Assembly: GCF_003626695.1 (NCBI RefSeq)
Contig: NZ_RBAH01000020.1
Location: 109,360 to 173,359 of the forward strand
Reading direction: 5' to 3'
DNA: 64,000 nt
DNA from: Paenibacillus ginsengarvi
GTDB lineage: Bacteria; Bacillota; Bacilli; Paenibacillales; NBRC-103111
In this document: piece by piece, positions 51,938-62,009 of the stretch
Position numbering within the stretch: the stretch's first letter is position 1
Layout: each line of letters begins with the position of its first letter
The notes under the pieces: model-generated
What the model saw: the letters and a program-made list of their open reading frames with translations, nothing else
Databases searched by the model: none
What the model was told of the DNA's origin: nothing
Program-made: the position numbers and the translations under genes

Positions 51938-51980
51938 AACGACGGCAAGGAGCTTCTCGGCGGAGCTGCTGCCGTCGTTT
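51938..51980 (+). terminator. Terminator of the NAD salvage operon
   Basis: AACGACGGCA (51938-51947) pairs with TGCCGTCGTT (51970-51979), followed by T residues. Confidence 0.75.
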
Positions 51981-52616
51981 CCGGCTCTGCGGGAGTCCCG
52001 CAGCACCCGTCCCGCCTCGTCTCCTCTCATCGCGTTATCTCTTCCAAGCCCGCTAACTGCCCGGTATTCGGGCACCCGCCGCATCTCCCGCCATCTCGAC
52101 ATCGAACGCGCCCGCGCGGAAAAATAGTGCTTTGGCACCGGACAGCCCGGCATACCTTGGGGCAGAGGGAGGCCCTCCGCGCGTTTTTTCGACTTTATCC
52201 GTTTTGGGGCTTTTTTCAAGCAACTTGAATATTCTTCGAGTTGGATAAATCGACATCGTTCGGCACATCGTGCAAATACATGTTATATCCTAAAAAGAAA
52301 ATTTTTGCCAATTACTTGGTCTTTTTCCGAATGCAATCCTTTTTTGCCCGCGTTGTTTGCGGGCCGCCCGAGCCCGGTGGCGACCGGATCGATTGTTAGT
52401 GCTTCGGATACAAAGATATTGTCATATTTTGGTCCCGAAGCTGGCTGAAAGTAGCAAGCAAGAGGCTGCGGAACATTTTTTTTAATTGTTTTTTAATCAA
52501 AACTTATATGAAAATTCAAGCGAGGCATCGACAAGTTTTTACAGTATTTACACTCTGTTCATGCGATAACTAATGAAGTGACACTTTAGCTTAAGCAACG
52601 GAGGGAATGGTTAATA

Positions 52617-52757
52617 ATGACGAGGGGCACTGCCAAAATCAGCTTGGACATTCGGATTATACTTACGCAGATGGGACTGAAGCCGCCGTACCCCGAAGTG
52701 GACGCGGCCGCGAAGCCCGGAACCGTGAAGCTTTCGAGAAGACGTTATTCCAGCTAA
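52617..52757 (+). CDS. Possible 46-residue protein
   Basis: ATG 52617 with GGAGGG about 11 bases upstream opens MTRGTAKISLDIRIILTQMG... to SRRRYSS, a basic short protein. A second frame from ATG 52607 reads 59 codons, but its ribosome-binding site is too close. No family recognised. The surrounding 51980-53039 is otherwise gene-free and partly AT-rich (52440-52600). This could also be a decayed gene. Confidence 0.3.
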   Translation: MTRGTAKISLDIRIILTQMGLKPPYPEVDAAAKPGTVKLSRRRYSS

Positions 52758-53039
52758 TCTGGAATTGGAATACAACGATGTAAGGGGGCCAGTAAGGAAA
52801 TAGAGGTTATGATTCGCCCTGAATAAAACCATTCGCTAGTTATGACGGTAACCCGTCTTGACATAGAGGTGTTGAATGCGCTTTCAGGATGCGGCGCTGT
52901 CGGCGGCGGCCGACGAAGAACCTCCGGGACCTGCTGCATAAGCGGAGGGAGGTTCCTGTCGCACCACCGGCCCGACGAGATTCGGAGCGGAAGCTTTCCG
53001 GACCTTGCGGAAACGGAACGAAAGAACGAAGCTAGAAAG

Positions 53040-53978
53040 CTAGAACATGCTCCAATCGTAGTGCTCGGAGAGCTGCTTCAGCAATTGGACGCCGGCTGTA
53101 CTATTTCCTTTGTCATTAAGCGCAGGGCCGATTATGCCGATGCCCAGCTCGCCGGGAACGAGCGCCAGAATGCCTCCGGCCACGCCGCTTTTTGCCGGAA
53201 TGCCGACCTGGATGGCGAACTCCCCGGACGCATTGTACATGCCGCACGTAACCATGAACGACTTGGCGATGCGCACATAACGTTTCGGGACGATCTCCCG
53301 CCCGCTAAGCGGATCGCTCCCGTCGTTTGCGAGGATGAGCCCCATACGGGCCACGTGGGCGCAGGTCACTTCGATCGCGCATTGCTTGAAATACACTTCG
53401 AGCGTAGGCTCTACGTCCTGATCCAGCACTTTGTTGTCTTTCAGAAAATAGGCAAGCGACCGGTTGCGATTTGCCGTGGCTGCTTCCGACCGATAGACGC
53501 TCTCGTTGAACGACGGGCTGTCGTCGCCTGCCAAATCGCGGATAAAGCGCAAAATGCGCTGCGACTTGAGCTCGGGCGTGTCGCCGCCAATGAGCGACGA
53601 GATCACGATCGCTCCGGCATTGATGAGCGGATTAAACGGCTTGCCGGGCTGGACGAGCTCCAGCTTGAGCATCGAATTGAACACATCGCCGGTCGGCTCC
53701 ATGCCAACCTTCTCGAAGACGGCTTGCTCTCCGCGGTCCATGAGCGCGAGCAGCAGCGTGAACACCTTCGAAATGCTCTGCAGCGTAAACGGCGTGTCCG
53801 ATTCGCCTGCGCTCGTGAAACTCCCCGACTTGTGATGCAGCGTAATGCCGAGCGTTTGCGGATTCGCGTGGGCCAGCTCGGGAATGTAGGAGGCGACGCG
53901 GCCCTCGGTGGCATAGGTGCGGCATAACTCGACCAGGCCGGGCAACTGGTTCGTCAATTGGTTGAAATCGGTCGGCAT
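53040..53978 (-). CDS. glsA: Glutaminase A
   Basis: 312 residues, the standard length. The beta-lactamase-like SxxK motif is Ser68-Lys71 (LQSISKVF). Other family segments: NPLINAGAI, FNESVYRSE, TCAHVARMGLILANDG, CGMYNASGEFA and VPAKSGVAGGI. It hydrolyses glutamine to glutamate and ammonia. Single gene with its own start; a GGAACCTCC/GGAGGTTCC-type hairpin at about 52917-52957 lies downstream and may end it. Confidence 0.93.
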   Translation of the reverse strand: MPTDFNQLTNQLPGLVELCRTYATEGRVASYIPELAHANPQTLGITLHHKSGSFTSAGESDTPFTLQSISKVFTLLLALMDRGEQAVFEKVGMEPTGDVFNSMLKLELVQPGKPFNPLINAGAIVISSLIGGDTPELKSQRILRFIRDLAGDDSPSFNESVYRSEAATANRNRSLAYFLKDNKVLDQDVEPTLEVYFKQCAIEVTCAHVARMGLILANDGSDPLSGREIVPKRYVRIAKSFMVTCGMYNASGEFAIQVGIPAKSGVAGGILALVPGELGIGIIGPALNDKGNSTAGVQLLKQLSEHYDWSMF

Positions 53979-54128
53979 CGGTGACTTCTCCTTCTGTCAT
54001 ACGGGTAGCGGCATAGTTTTTATTTTCATTATACACGACAGGCAGGCAAGGCAAAACGGCCGCAAACGTGTCCAGCGCAAAAAAAAGAGACGGCACCGCC
54101 GGGAGCGGAAGCCGTCCTTTCTGTATGA

Positions 54129-55607
54129 TCAAGGCAAGTCTTCGTTCAGCGAATCGACAAGCTCGTCGACTTCGCGGGGAACGGCATGTTTGTGCGTGAG
54201 CAGTCCGATGACGATGAACAGCGCCGCCGATACCACGACAGGCGAGGCTACGAGGGTTGCCGTGGAGGCCCCCTCCATTACGTATTTCACGTAGCCGAAC
54301 GTCAGCAACCCTCCCGCCCATGAGACGATCGCCGCCGCGGAGCCGCTTCTCTTGAACACGGGAAGCAGGCCGAGCAGCATCGGAATCGAGATCGGTCCGA
54401 CCAGCGCCCCGAACCACGTAATGAGCAGGCCCAGAATGCCGCCGAATTGGCTTTGATTGACCGCGACGAGCAGCGTAAGTCCCGTGAAGACGACAAGGGT
54501 GACGCGAGCGGCAAGCAGCGCCGCCTTTCCGTCCAGCTTGCGGAAGCGGACGAACAGCCTCGGCAAAATGTCGCGGGTGACGACGGACGTAATCGCATTC
54601 GCGTCCGATGTCGTCATTGCCATCGTATGGGCGAACATTGAGGCGAGCACGAGCCCGATCAGACCCGGCGGCAGCAAATCCATCGCCATCATCGAATACG
54701 ATTGGTCCGGATTTTGCAGGGACGGGTAGAAGAGCGGAGACGCCCACATCGGGAAAAACAAAATGAGCGGCCAGATCAGGTACAGCGCGGATGACAAATA
54801 GGCGGCTTTGCGCGCTTCCTTGCCGCTCGGCGCGGCGATGTAGCGCTGCGCCAAATTCCATGTTCCGCCGTTGTAGCTCAGGAAATCGATCAGCAGATAG
54901 GCGAGCACGAACCCGAGCGTATACGGTCCGGCGAGCGCATCGTTATGCGTCGGCGGCAGCCGGTCCCATAGATCGAAGATCGCCGAGACGCCGCCCAGCT
55001 TGGCGAGCACGATGACGAACATGGCGAGGCCGGCCGCAAGCTGCACGATAAACTGGGCAAAGTCCGTCCAGGCGTCGGCCCACAGTCCGCCTATCGTTAC
55101 ATAAACGAGCGACAGGAGACACGAGGCGATAATGCCCGTCGTCAGAGGAACGCCGGCGAACACATTCAGAATGACGGATATCGCCGCCCATTTGGCGCCG
55201 ACGTCGAACAGCTTCAGCAGCACACCGCTCCAGGCGAGCAATTGCTGCGTCGGGACATTGTAGCGCAGCGCCAAATATTCCGTTGGGGATTCGATATGCA
55301 GACGCTGGCGAAGCCGGGACCAGCGCGGGGCGATCCACTTCGCTCCGACGAAAACGGCGATCGCAACCGGAACGGCCCACCAAATATAAAGCGTGAACCC
55401 GTACTTGTAGGCCACGCCCGCATAAGCGACGAAGACGGCGGCGCTGTAGCCGGACATATGGTGCGAAATACCGGACAGCCACCACGGCATACGTCCTCCG
55501 GCGGTGAAAAAATCGCCCGTCCCCTTCACTTGCCGGTATGACCAGACGCCGATACCGATCATAAGAACAAAGTAAAGCCCCATAACAATCCAATCGAGAG
55601 TGTGCAT
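54129..55607 (-). CDS. Sodium:solute symporter (SSS family)
   Basis: About 492 residues with 12-13 membrane helices. It starts MHTLDWIVMGLYFVLMIGIGVWSYRQVKGTGDFFTAGG; the FFTAGGRMPWW segment and GYSAAVFVAYAG are typical of SSS transporters. The charged C-terminal tail is cytoplasmic. ATG 55607 is chosen because GGAGGG lies seven bases upstream. The substrate cannot be read from sequence; sugars, amino acids and carboxylates are all possible. It is divergent from the amidase gene. Confidence 0.88.
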   Translation of the reverse strand: MHTLDWIVMGLYFVLMIGIGVWSYRQVKGTGDFFTAGGRMPWWLSGISHHMSGYSAAVFVAYAGVAYKYGFTLYIWWAVPVAIAVFVGAKWIAPRWSRLRQRLHIESPTEYLALRYNVPTQQLLAWSGVLLKLFDVGAKWAAISVILNVFAGVPLTTGIIASCLLSLVYVTIGGLWADAWTDFAQFIVQLAAGLAMFVIVLAKLGGVSAIFDLWDRLPPTHNDALAGPYTLGFVLAYLLIDFLSYNGGTWNLAQRYIAAPSGKEARKAAYLSSALYLIWPLILFFPMWASPLFYPSLQNPDQSYSMMAMDLLPPGLIGLVLASMFAHTMAMTTSDANAITSVVTRDILPRLFVRFRKLDGKAALLAARVTLVVFTGLTLLVAVNQSQFGGILGLLITWFGALVGPISIPMLLGLLPVFKRSGSAAAIVSWAGGLLTFGYVKYVMEGASTATLVASPVVVSAALFIVIGLLTHKHAVPREVDELVDSLNEDLP

Positions 55608-55723
55608 GCCCGTTCCCTCCTTGGCCGGATAGGATAAGATCTTTACTTTGAGCATATTTTCGTATACCGTTTTCATGACAACAGGTTGTCATGCCGAGTT
55701 CAAGGAGGACGAGAGTAGGAGTT

Positions 55724-56866
55724 ATGGGAATGAAGAAGCGAAATAAAATATGGCTGCCTCCGCTTATGGCGGCATTGCTGGCGTGGGGAACGCTTGTCCC
55801 GTCTGCGGCGGCGGGAGGCGAAACCGGCCGTTCTGCCGGGGGACCGATCATCTGCATCGATCCGGGCCATCAGGAACGCGGCAATAACGAGCTGGAGCCG
55901 GTCGGCCCCGGCTCGAACGAGAAGAAGCCGAAGGTGTCGTCCGGTACGCGGGGCGTGGCCAGCGGCAAGCCGGAGCACGTACTGACGCTGGAAGTGTCGA
56001 ACCGGATCAAGGAGATCCTTACGGCGAAGGGGTTCACGGTCGTTATGACGCGGGAGGCGCATAAGGTCGACATTAGCAACAAGGAACGGGCGGAGATGGC
56101 CAACGCCGCGGGAGCGGATCTGTTCGTGCGCATTCATGCAGACGGCGACACCTCGGCGAAAACGCAAGGAGCATCGGTGCTGTATCCGGCGGAAAGCGTC
56201 TCGGCTACGCCTGAGCAGTATGCTCTCAGCAAAGCCGCTGCGGGGATCGTGCTTGCCGATCTGGTCTCCGCCACCGGCGCCCGCTCGCGCGGCAGCGTAG
56301 CCCGCAGCGATCTGTCCGGGTTTAACTGGTCGACCGTGCCGAACGTGCTCGTCGAGATGGGATTCATGACGAACCCGGAGGAAGACCGGCTGCTTCAGAC
56401 GGATGAGTACCAGATCAAGATGGCCGAAGGCATCGCGGGCGGCATTGAGCGGTACATGACGGAGGTCGCGGGGAAACCGGCGTGGCATCCGGAGCCGTAC
56501 GAGGAGAAGCTGACGCTGCTGGAAAGTGCCGATCTGTACGACCGGCATACCGGCCGGCTCGTTCCCGTCGGAGCGTATTTGGGCCCGCAAACGGTGAATG
56601 CCCGCGAGAAGGCAGGGCACTGGTATCTCATCGATACGTGGCTCGGAGCGAACTGGATCTATGCGCCGAATGCGCTTACCGGCAAGGTCGAGGAAACCGA
56701 AGAGCGGATCGAGCTGCCTTCGGCAACCAAGCTGTACCGGTATCCGTCAGGCAGCGAAGCGGCCGTCTCGGAGCTTGCGCCGCAAACGGTGCAGGCAAAC
56801 GGCCGATGGGGCGAATGGATACGCGTTCAGACCTGGCTTGGCGATATGTGGCTGCATCAGCCGTAA
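55724..56866 (+). CDS. N-acetylmuramoyl-L-alanine amidase (Amidase_3) with C-terminal SH3-like repeats
   Basis: About 380 residues. A signal peptide (IWLPPLMAALLAWGTLVPSAAA) precedes the amidase domain with IDPGHQ, a downstream Glu, RIHADG and VLVEMGFMTN zinc/catalytic residues. An insertion (about 50-70, NELEPVGPGSNEKKPKVSSGTRG) is typical of the CwlD-like branch. The C-terminal 120 residues hold two SH3-like repeats ending WLGANWIYAP and WLGDMWLHQP, probably for wall binding. GTAGGAG precedes ATG 55724. Confidence 0.88.
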   Translation: MGMKKRNKIWLPPLMAALLAWGTLVPSAAAGGETGRSAGGPIICIDPGHQERGNNELEPVGPGSNEKKPKVSSGTRGVASGKPEHVLTLEVSNRIKEILTAKGFTVVMTREAHKVDISNKERAEMANAAGADLFVRIHADGDTSAKTQGASVLYPAESVSATPEQYALSKAAAGIVLADLVSATGARSRGSVARSDLSGFNWSTVPNVLVEMGFMTNPEEDRLLQTDEYQIKMAEGIAGGIERYMTEVAGKPAWHPEPYEEKLTLLESADLYDRHTGRLVPVGAYLGPQTVNAREKAGHWYLIDTWLGANWIYAPNALTGKVEETEERIELPSATKLYRYPSGSEAAVSELAPQTVQANGRWGEWIRVQTWLGDMWLHQP

Positions 56867-56875
56867 GCAGCAAAG

Positions 56876-56914
56876 AACCCCCGAATCGCCTCATCCGAGG
56901 AAGAATCGGGGGTT
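56876..56914 (+). terminator. Terminator after the amidase
   Basis: AACCCCCGA (56876-56884) pairs with TCGGGGGTT (56906-56914), followed by T and AAA. Confidence 0.75.
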
Positions 56915-56963
56915 TAAAGCGCTAAAGCGCGAAACGAAAGGCGGGCGGCGGGCATAAGGCCGG

Positions 56964-57644
56964 CTATCCGATTCTTTTGTTTCTGCGTGCGGAAGCGATC
57001 TCGTGCTCCATTCGAAACGCATAATAGCCTAACAAACCGAGCGATAGAGCGGTCAAAACGACGAATAGCGGCGTATAACCCGTCCGCCAATAAATGAGGT
57101 TGAAACCGGCGAGCATCAAACACCCGAGCGCGGTAACGAGCGGCAGCAGCTTCTTGTGCAGTCCGGGCAAGCTTGGCGCGGTGAAGCCCGTATCCCCATA
57201 ATGCACGAACGAAAAGCCGAGGCGAAAACGGACGACAAACCAAGTGAGCAGCAGCAGAATGAGTCCCGTCATGGCGTGAAACGCATAGTTCGTCGAGGTC
57301 GAGGGCGTAATGACGGCCCCGAACTGCTCGGTAACGAGATACAGCGTCGACATCACGAGACAGTAGGCCAAGTAACCGTTGATGACGATAATGCTTGCAT
57401 ATAGCGGCGGTATTTTGAACATGAGCCAAAAAAACAAAAAGGCCGCGATTGGCTGGACGAGCAGCGCGATCAGATTGAACTCGAACACGATAAACAGCAT
57501 GTACGAGCACATGGCGAGCAAAAATCCGGAAAAAGCGAGCTGGCCGAGATGGTGGCCGATTTCGAATCGGTATAGGGCAAATATGAGCAGGATAAGGGCG
57601 AACCATTCCCACATCGATACGGACAAAAAGACGATCACGTCCAT
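56964..57644 (-). CDS. Six-helix membrane protein of unknown function, copy 2
   Basis: 226 residues with about six or seven helices and a short basic tail (RRNKRIG). It is clearly homologous to the next gene upstream: EWFALILLIFALYRFEI matches EWFALLMLSFTMFRMEI; PIAAFLFFWLMFKIPPLYASIIVINGYLAY matches PPIVFLFLWLMFRIPAFYAGVITTNGYLIY. The fold recalls the membrane sensor half of AgrC/GHKL-type kinases, without a kinase domain (weak inference). Same strand, 53 bp after its paralogue. Confidence 0.75.
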   Translation of the reverse strand: MDVIVFLSVSMWEWFALILLIFALYRFEIGHHLGQLAFSGFLLAMCSYMLFIVFEFNLIALLVQPIAAFLFFWLMFKIPPLYASIIVINGYLAYCLVMSTLYLVTEQFGAVITPSTSTNYAFHAMTGLILLLLTWFVVRFRLGFSFVHYGDTGFTAPSLPGLHKKLLPLVTALGCLMLAGFNLIYWRTGYTPLFVVLTALSLGLLGYYAFRMEHEIASARRNKRIG

Positions 57645-57697
57645 AAAGCCACTCCGTCTTTATTAGGGTAGGGACGCTCGTGATCCGGGCGTTAGGA

Positions 57698-58348
57698 TTA
57701 TAACACGGAATCGGCGCTCTCTTTTTTGAACAGGCCATATTGCAGCAGCGCAAGCGAAACGATGACCGGGATCAGCACCGCCTGCTTATAGTCGCCCAAA
57801 AAATACAAAAAGTTAAAGCTCGTGATGACGGCGTATCCGGCAATCGTAACCAGCAACAGGCGCAGATTCGGCTTCGTAAGCCGCTCGTTCGCGCGGGCTC
57901 TGTAAGGAACGAACGTATAGCCGAGACGAAACGTATGCAGGAACCGGGCGATCGACAGCGCGATGCAGGCCGTGAGCGTTTGCGCGGCGAAGGATGCGGG
58001 CGTATCCGCCACTATCTGCAAACCGAGCAGATGCGCAATGCCGTATATAATCGCAGTCAGCAGGATATATATTAGATACCCGTTCGTCGTAATGACGCCG
58101 GCATAAAAAGCCGGAATGCGGAACATGAGCCATAAAAACAAAAAGACGATCGGCGGCTGAAGAAACGTCGCAAAAGTAACGAGATCCAGACGTACGATCA
58201 AAATATAAGAGAGCAAGGAAAGCAGAAACGAAGTGAATGCTATTTGACCGCGGCTGCCGCGGATTTCCATTCGGAACATCGTAAAGCTCAGCATAAGGAG
58301 CGCAAACCACTCCAGCGAGGAAACGCCCAGAAACGACAACACGCCCAT
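57698..58348 (-). CDS. Six-helix membrane protein of unknown function, copy 1
   Basis: 216 residues, paralogue of the downstream gene throughout its length. It ends in a short charged tail (KKESADSVL). Both probably come from a tandem duplication and may form a complex. No family name recognised; peptide sensing or export accessory functions are possible but unsupported. Confidence 0.75.
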   Translation of the reverse strand: MGVLSFLGVSSLEWFALLMLSFTMFRMEIRGSRGQIAFTSFLLSLLSYILIVRLDLVTFATFLQPPIVFLFLWLMFRIPAFYAGVITTNGYLIYILLTAIIYGIAHLLGLQIVADTPASFAAQTLTACIALSIARFLHTFRLGYTFVPYRARANERLTKPNLRLLLVTIAGYAVITSFNFLYFLGDYKQAVLIPVIVSLALLQYGLFKKESADSVL

Positions 58349-58679
58349 ACCAGTACCCCGATCCGGCCTTTCATTTTGGAAAGAAGATAGAATTCATTAT
58401 ACAATACGGCCACTGATCTTTGAAGCTGTAAGACAATCGAGGCGATTCGGTAAATTTTGACGAAATTTGCGTTCGGACATGCAGTTTGTTCCGAGCGAAA
58501 CCCTTTGACGGCGGGGCTTTATGCGGTACAAACGAAGAACGCGAAAATAATCGTAGCCAGATAGTTCATGTTATTGTCATATACTTCATGTTCAAAGAAT
58601 ACGCTTTATGATTACATAGAGCTGAAAGTTATGCGAGCAAGATTACTTCGTCACGCAAATAGTAGGAGGGTATACGATC
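58349..58679. other. Intergenic region between divergent genes
   Basis: About 330 bp. A weak promoter-like TTGTCA (near 58573) with GAATAC 17 bp later faces the oxidoreductase gene. No ORF with a ribosome-binding site and no hairpin repeat was seen. Confidence 0.4.
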
Positions 58680-59768
58680 ATGGCAAACGGAAAGCTGAGA
58701 GTCGGCATTATCGGTACGGGAGGCATCGCGAACGGCAAACATATGCCAGCGTTGTCCAAGCTCCCGCAAGTGGAAATGGTAGCATTCTGCGATATCGAAG
58801 AGGAGCGCGCTCAGAAAGCGGCCAAGCAGTATGGCGTCGAAGGCGCGAAAGTGTATACGGATTTCCGCAAGCTGCTGGAAGACGAAACGCTGGACGTCGT
58901 TCACGTTTGTACGCCTAACGATTCCCACGCGGTCATTTCGATTGCTGCGCTGGAAGCCGGCAAGCACGTTATGTGCGAAAAGCCGATGGCCAAAACGGCG
59001 GCCGACGCGCGCCGCATGGTTGAAACGGCGAAGCGTACCGGCAAAAAGCTGACGATCGGTTACAACAACCGCTACCGTCCGGATAGCCTGCATATGAAAC
59101 AGGTTGCCGAAAGCGGACAACTCGGCGAAGTTTATTACGCGAAGGCGCTTGCGATTCGCCGCCGCGCCGTTCCGACATGGGGCGTATTCCTCGACGAGGA
59201 GAAGCAAGGCGGAGGACCGCTCATCGATATCGGAACGCATGCGCTCGACTTGACGCTTTGGATGATGGACAACTACAAGCCGGTCAGCGTAACGGGCTCC
59301 GTATTCCATAAGCTCGGCAGCCGGGAAAATGCGGCCAATGCTTGGGGACCTTGGGATCCGAAAAAGTTTACGGTTGAAGATTCCGCGTTCGGCTTCATCA
59401 AGATGGAGAACGGCGCGACGATCGTGCTCGAATCGAGCTGGGCGCTCAACACGCTGCTCGTGGGCGAAGCGAAGGCGGTTCTGTGCGGCACGGAAGGCGG
59501 CGCCGACATGGAAAACGGCCTGCGCATCAACGGCGAGCAATTCAGCCGCTTGTTCGATACAACCGTGAAGACGGATTCTGGCGGCGTAGCGTTCTACGAC
59601 GGTAAGAAGGAATCGAGCGGCGATATGGAAGCGCGCCTGTGGGTGGAAGCGATTTTGAACGATACCGAGCCGCTCGTGAAGCCGGAGCAAGCTCTCGTCG
59701 TTACGGAAATTCTCGAGGCGCTGTACGAGTCCGGCAAAACGGGCAAAACGGTTTATTTAAACGAGTAG
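58680..59768 (+). CDS. Gfo/Idh/MocA-family sugar oxidoreductase
   Basis: 362 residues. The Rossmann motif GIIGTGGIA is near residue 9-17, EKPMAKT carries the catalytic-type Lys (CEKPMA), and a C-terminal alpha/beta domain has GGGPLIDIGTHALDLTLWMM with the conserved His. These enzymes oxidise or reduce sugars and inositols with NAD(P). It is followed after 98 bp by a sugar isomerase gene and appears to form a catabolic pair. TAGGAGGG lies before the ATG. Confidence 0.92.
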   Translation: MANGKLRVGIIGTGGIANGKHMPALSKLPQVEMVAFCDIEEERAQKAAKQYGVEGAKVYTDFRKLLEDETLDVVHVCTPNDSHAVISIAALEAGKHVMCEKPMAKTAADARRMVETAKRTGKKLTIGYNNRYRPDSLHMKQVAESGQLGEVYYAKALAIRRRAVPTWGVFLDEEKQGGGPLIDIGTHALDLTLWMMDNYKPVSVTGSVFHKLGSRENAANAWGPWDPKKFTVEDSAFGFIKMENGATIVLESSWALNTLLVGEAKAVLCGTEGGADMENGLRINGEQFSRLFDTTVKTDSGGVAFYDGKKESSGDMEARLWVEAILNDTEPLVKPEQALVVTEILEALYESGKTGKTVYLNE

Positions 59769-59802
59769 TCGGAACTACGGCTGCGTATGAGCCTCACGTT
59801 GC

Positions 59803-59825
59803 GCCGGGTGTTGCACCCGGCGTAC
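59803..59825 (+). terminator. Hairpin between oxidoreductase and isomerase genes
   Basis: CGCCGGGTG-ttg-CACCCGGCG, followed by TACCGTTTTA. The T tract is weak, so it may only attenuate or stabilise the upstream mRNA. Confidence 0.5.
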
Positions 59826-59866
59826 CGTTTTATATGATCACCGATTAAAGAGAGGAGGCCTTTTTT

Positions 59867-60835
59867 ATGAAGTTGGGTGTATTTACCGTATTGTTCGCCG
59901 GCAAGCCGCTGGAGGAAGCGCTTGACTACATCGCTTCCAAAGGACTGGACGCGGTCGAGATCGGCACAGGCGGTTATCCGGGCAACGCGCATTGCGATCC
60001 GGATACGCTGCTTGGCGACGCGGGCAAGCTGAAGGCGTTCAAGCAGGCGGTCGAATCGCGGGGGCTGACGATCAGCGCGCTCAGCGTGCACGGCAATCCG
60101 CTGCATCCGCAAAAGCAGATCGCCAAAGAGTTCCACGACGCGTTCGTGAAAACGGTCGATCTGGCCGAACGTCTTGAGGTGCCGGTCGTCAACACGTTCT
60201 CCGGCTGCCCGGGCGACCACGAGGATGCGAAGTATCCGAACTGGCCGGTTGCGCCTTGGCCGAACGACTATCAGGAAATTTTGACTTGGCAGTGGGAGCA
60301 GAAGGTTATCCCGTATTGGAGCGAATGGGGACGTTACGCCTCCCAGCATAACGTGAAAATCGGCCTCGAGCTGCACGGCGGATTTTCCGTCCACAGCCCG
60401 GGCACGCTGCTGCGCCTGCGCGAAGCGGCGGGCGAGGCGATCGGCGCGAATCTCGACCCGAGCCATATGTGGTGGCAAGGGATCGACCCGGTGCAGGCGG
60501 TTCATATTTTGGGCCGCGCCGGAGCGATTCATCACTTCCATGCGAAGGACACGACGATCGATCCGAGCAACGTGAACAAGCACGGGGTTACCGATATGCA
60601 GTCGTATGCGCTTATGCTCGATCGCGCATGGCAGTTCCGCACGGTCGGTTTCGGACACGATCTGAAGACGTGGGCCGATATTTTGAGCGCGCTGCGCTTG
60701 GTCGGTTACGATTATGTCGTCAGCATCGAGCATGAAGACGGGCTGATGTCGATCGACGAAGGCTTTACGAAGGCGGTCGCGAACTTGCAGCAGGTACTGC
60801 TGCGGGAGCCGCTCGGCCAAATGTGGTGGGTATAA
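59867..60835 (+). CDS. Sugar phosphate isomerase/epimerase (xylose isomerase-like TIM barrel)
   Basis: 322 residues. AP-endonuclease-2/IolE-type barrel with metal ligands in GLELHGGFS, NLDPSHMWWQG, HFHAKDT and SIEHEDG. It acts on a sugar or keto-inositol intermediate, probably downstream of the neighbouring oxidoreductase. AGAGAGGAGG precedes the ATG. It ends before a terminator shared with the convergent AraC gene. Confidence 0.88.
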   Translation: MKLGVFTVLFAGKPLEEALDYIASKGLDAVEIGTGGYPGNAHCDPDTLLGDAGKLKAFKQAVESRGLTISALSVHGNPLHPQKQIAKEFHDAFVKTVDLAERLEVPVVNTFSGCPGDHEDAKYPNWPVAPWPNDYQEILTWQWEQKVIPYWSEWGRYASQHNVKIGLELHGGFSVHSPGTLLRLREAAGEAIGANLDPSHMWWQGIDPVQAVHILGRAGAIHHFHAKDTTIDPSNVNKHGVTDMQSYALMLDRAWQFRTVGFGHDLKTWADILSALRLVGYDYVVSIEHEDGLMSIDEGFTKAVANLQQVLLREPLGQMWWV

Positions 60836-60846
60836 GAGATGATCAG

Positions 60847-60880
60847 CCGCTTCTCCGATTCGTCGGGGGAGCGGTTTTTT
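60847..60880. terminator. Terminator between isomerase and AraC genes
   Basis: CCGCTTCTCC pairs imperfectly with GGGGGAGCGG, followed by six T on the plus strand. Confidence 0.7.
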
Positions 60881-60897
60881 GCTGTCGTCTGTCCGCC

Positions 60898-61725
60898 TCA
60901 ATCGATCAGGTTGTTCCATTCGCCGGCGCGGTATTCTTTCGGACTGGTGCCGTAACGAGCCCGGAAGACGCGATAGAAGTACGTATAGCTGTTGAAGCCG
61001 CACATCTCGGCGATTTGCTCGAGCGACATTTTGCTGAACAGGATGCGTTCCCGCGCCGCAGACAGGCGGATTTGCTGCACATACTGCATAATCGACTGGT
61101 CGAACACGGACTTGAACAGATGGACCGCACGGGACACGCTCAGGCCGACATGCGAGGCGACGTCCTCCAATTTGACCGGAGACAGCGCGTTTTCCTCGAT
61201 ATACCGTTTCATCTCGTAAGCGAGAAACGACCGGCCTTTGCCGGAACCTCGGCGGTGTTCATGGCTGGCCCGCTCGATCGTCAGGCATAACAGCCGCAAA
61301 TAATATTCGGCCATTTCCTTGGCCGGCGCCTTGCCCCGGCGCTGCTCCAATATCGTCTGGCGGCATAGATGAAGCACATCCTCATTCATCGTCAGCTTAA
61401 GGTGCCGGTGCTTGTCCATCCGTTTCCACCATTCGTCCAGCCAGGTGCCGCGGCAAAAAAAGTAATAATCGCCGCTCGTCACCCCAAGCTCTCCGCTTGG
61501 CTGCCGCTCCTCCTCGACGCGCAGATCGTATTGATCCTTCGGCTTGTACAGCAGCAGGTCCCCCGGCACGATCAGCCTCACCTCGCCGTCCACCAGCGCC
61601 CGGCAAATGCCCTCGACCTGAAATCGGATCAAATAGTTGCGCAAGCCGCGCGTCGATTTCACATAAAACGGTTTGGAATGATGCGAATAGCCTGCTGCGA
61701 GCACTTCACAAGTGAGCGTCTTCAT
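60898..61725 (-). CDS. AraC-family transcriptional regulator
   Basis: 275 residues. N-terminal sugar-sensing cupin (YLIRFQVEGICRALVDGEVRLIVPGDLLLYKP); C-terminal AraC domain with KLEDVASHVGLSVSRAVHLFKSVF and LEQIAEMCGFNSYTYFYRVFRARYG. The start at 61725 is chosen for GGGAGGG just upstream. It probably regulates the adjacent oxidoreductase/isomerase pair. Confidence 0.88.
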   Translation of the reverse strand: MKTLTCEVLAAGYSHHSKPFYVKSTRGLRNYLIRFQVEGICRALVDGEVRLIVPGDLLLYKPKDQYDLRVEEERQPSGELGVTSGDYYFFCRGTWLDEWWKRMDKHRHLKLTMNEDVLHLCRQTILEQRRGKAPAKEMAEYYLRLLCLTIERASHEHRRGSGKGRSFLAYEMKRYIEENALSPVKLEDVASHVGLSVSRAVHLFKSVFDQSIMQYVQQIRLSAARERILFSKMSLEQIAEMCGFNSYTYFYRVFRARYGTSPKEYRAGEWNNLID

Positions 61726-62009
61726 GGAACCCTCCCGTCCCGGACGTTGATCTTCTCTTCTCATTATCGGCAAGCGGCGCGGATTCGACAACGGTTTATT
61801 TTGGCTTCCGTGCGGACTTCTCTTATACCTCGAAGATTCACAATGGATCGTAGTTCCGGATACCTCCCAGACGGATAGCCGCATAGTTCCGGGTCCCCCT
61901 GAGAAGGACGGAAGGCCGTAACCAAAGTCGTAGGGGAAACAGAAGATTCGGCAAGGGGAGCATGATAAATCACACCGAACGGCTCATTGCCGAATAGGGT
62001 CTATTTCTC

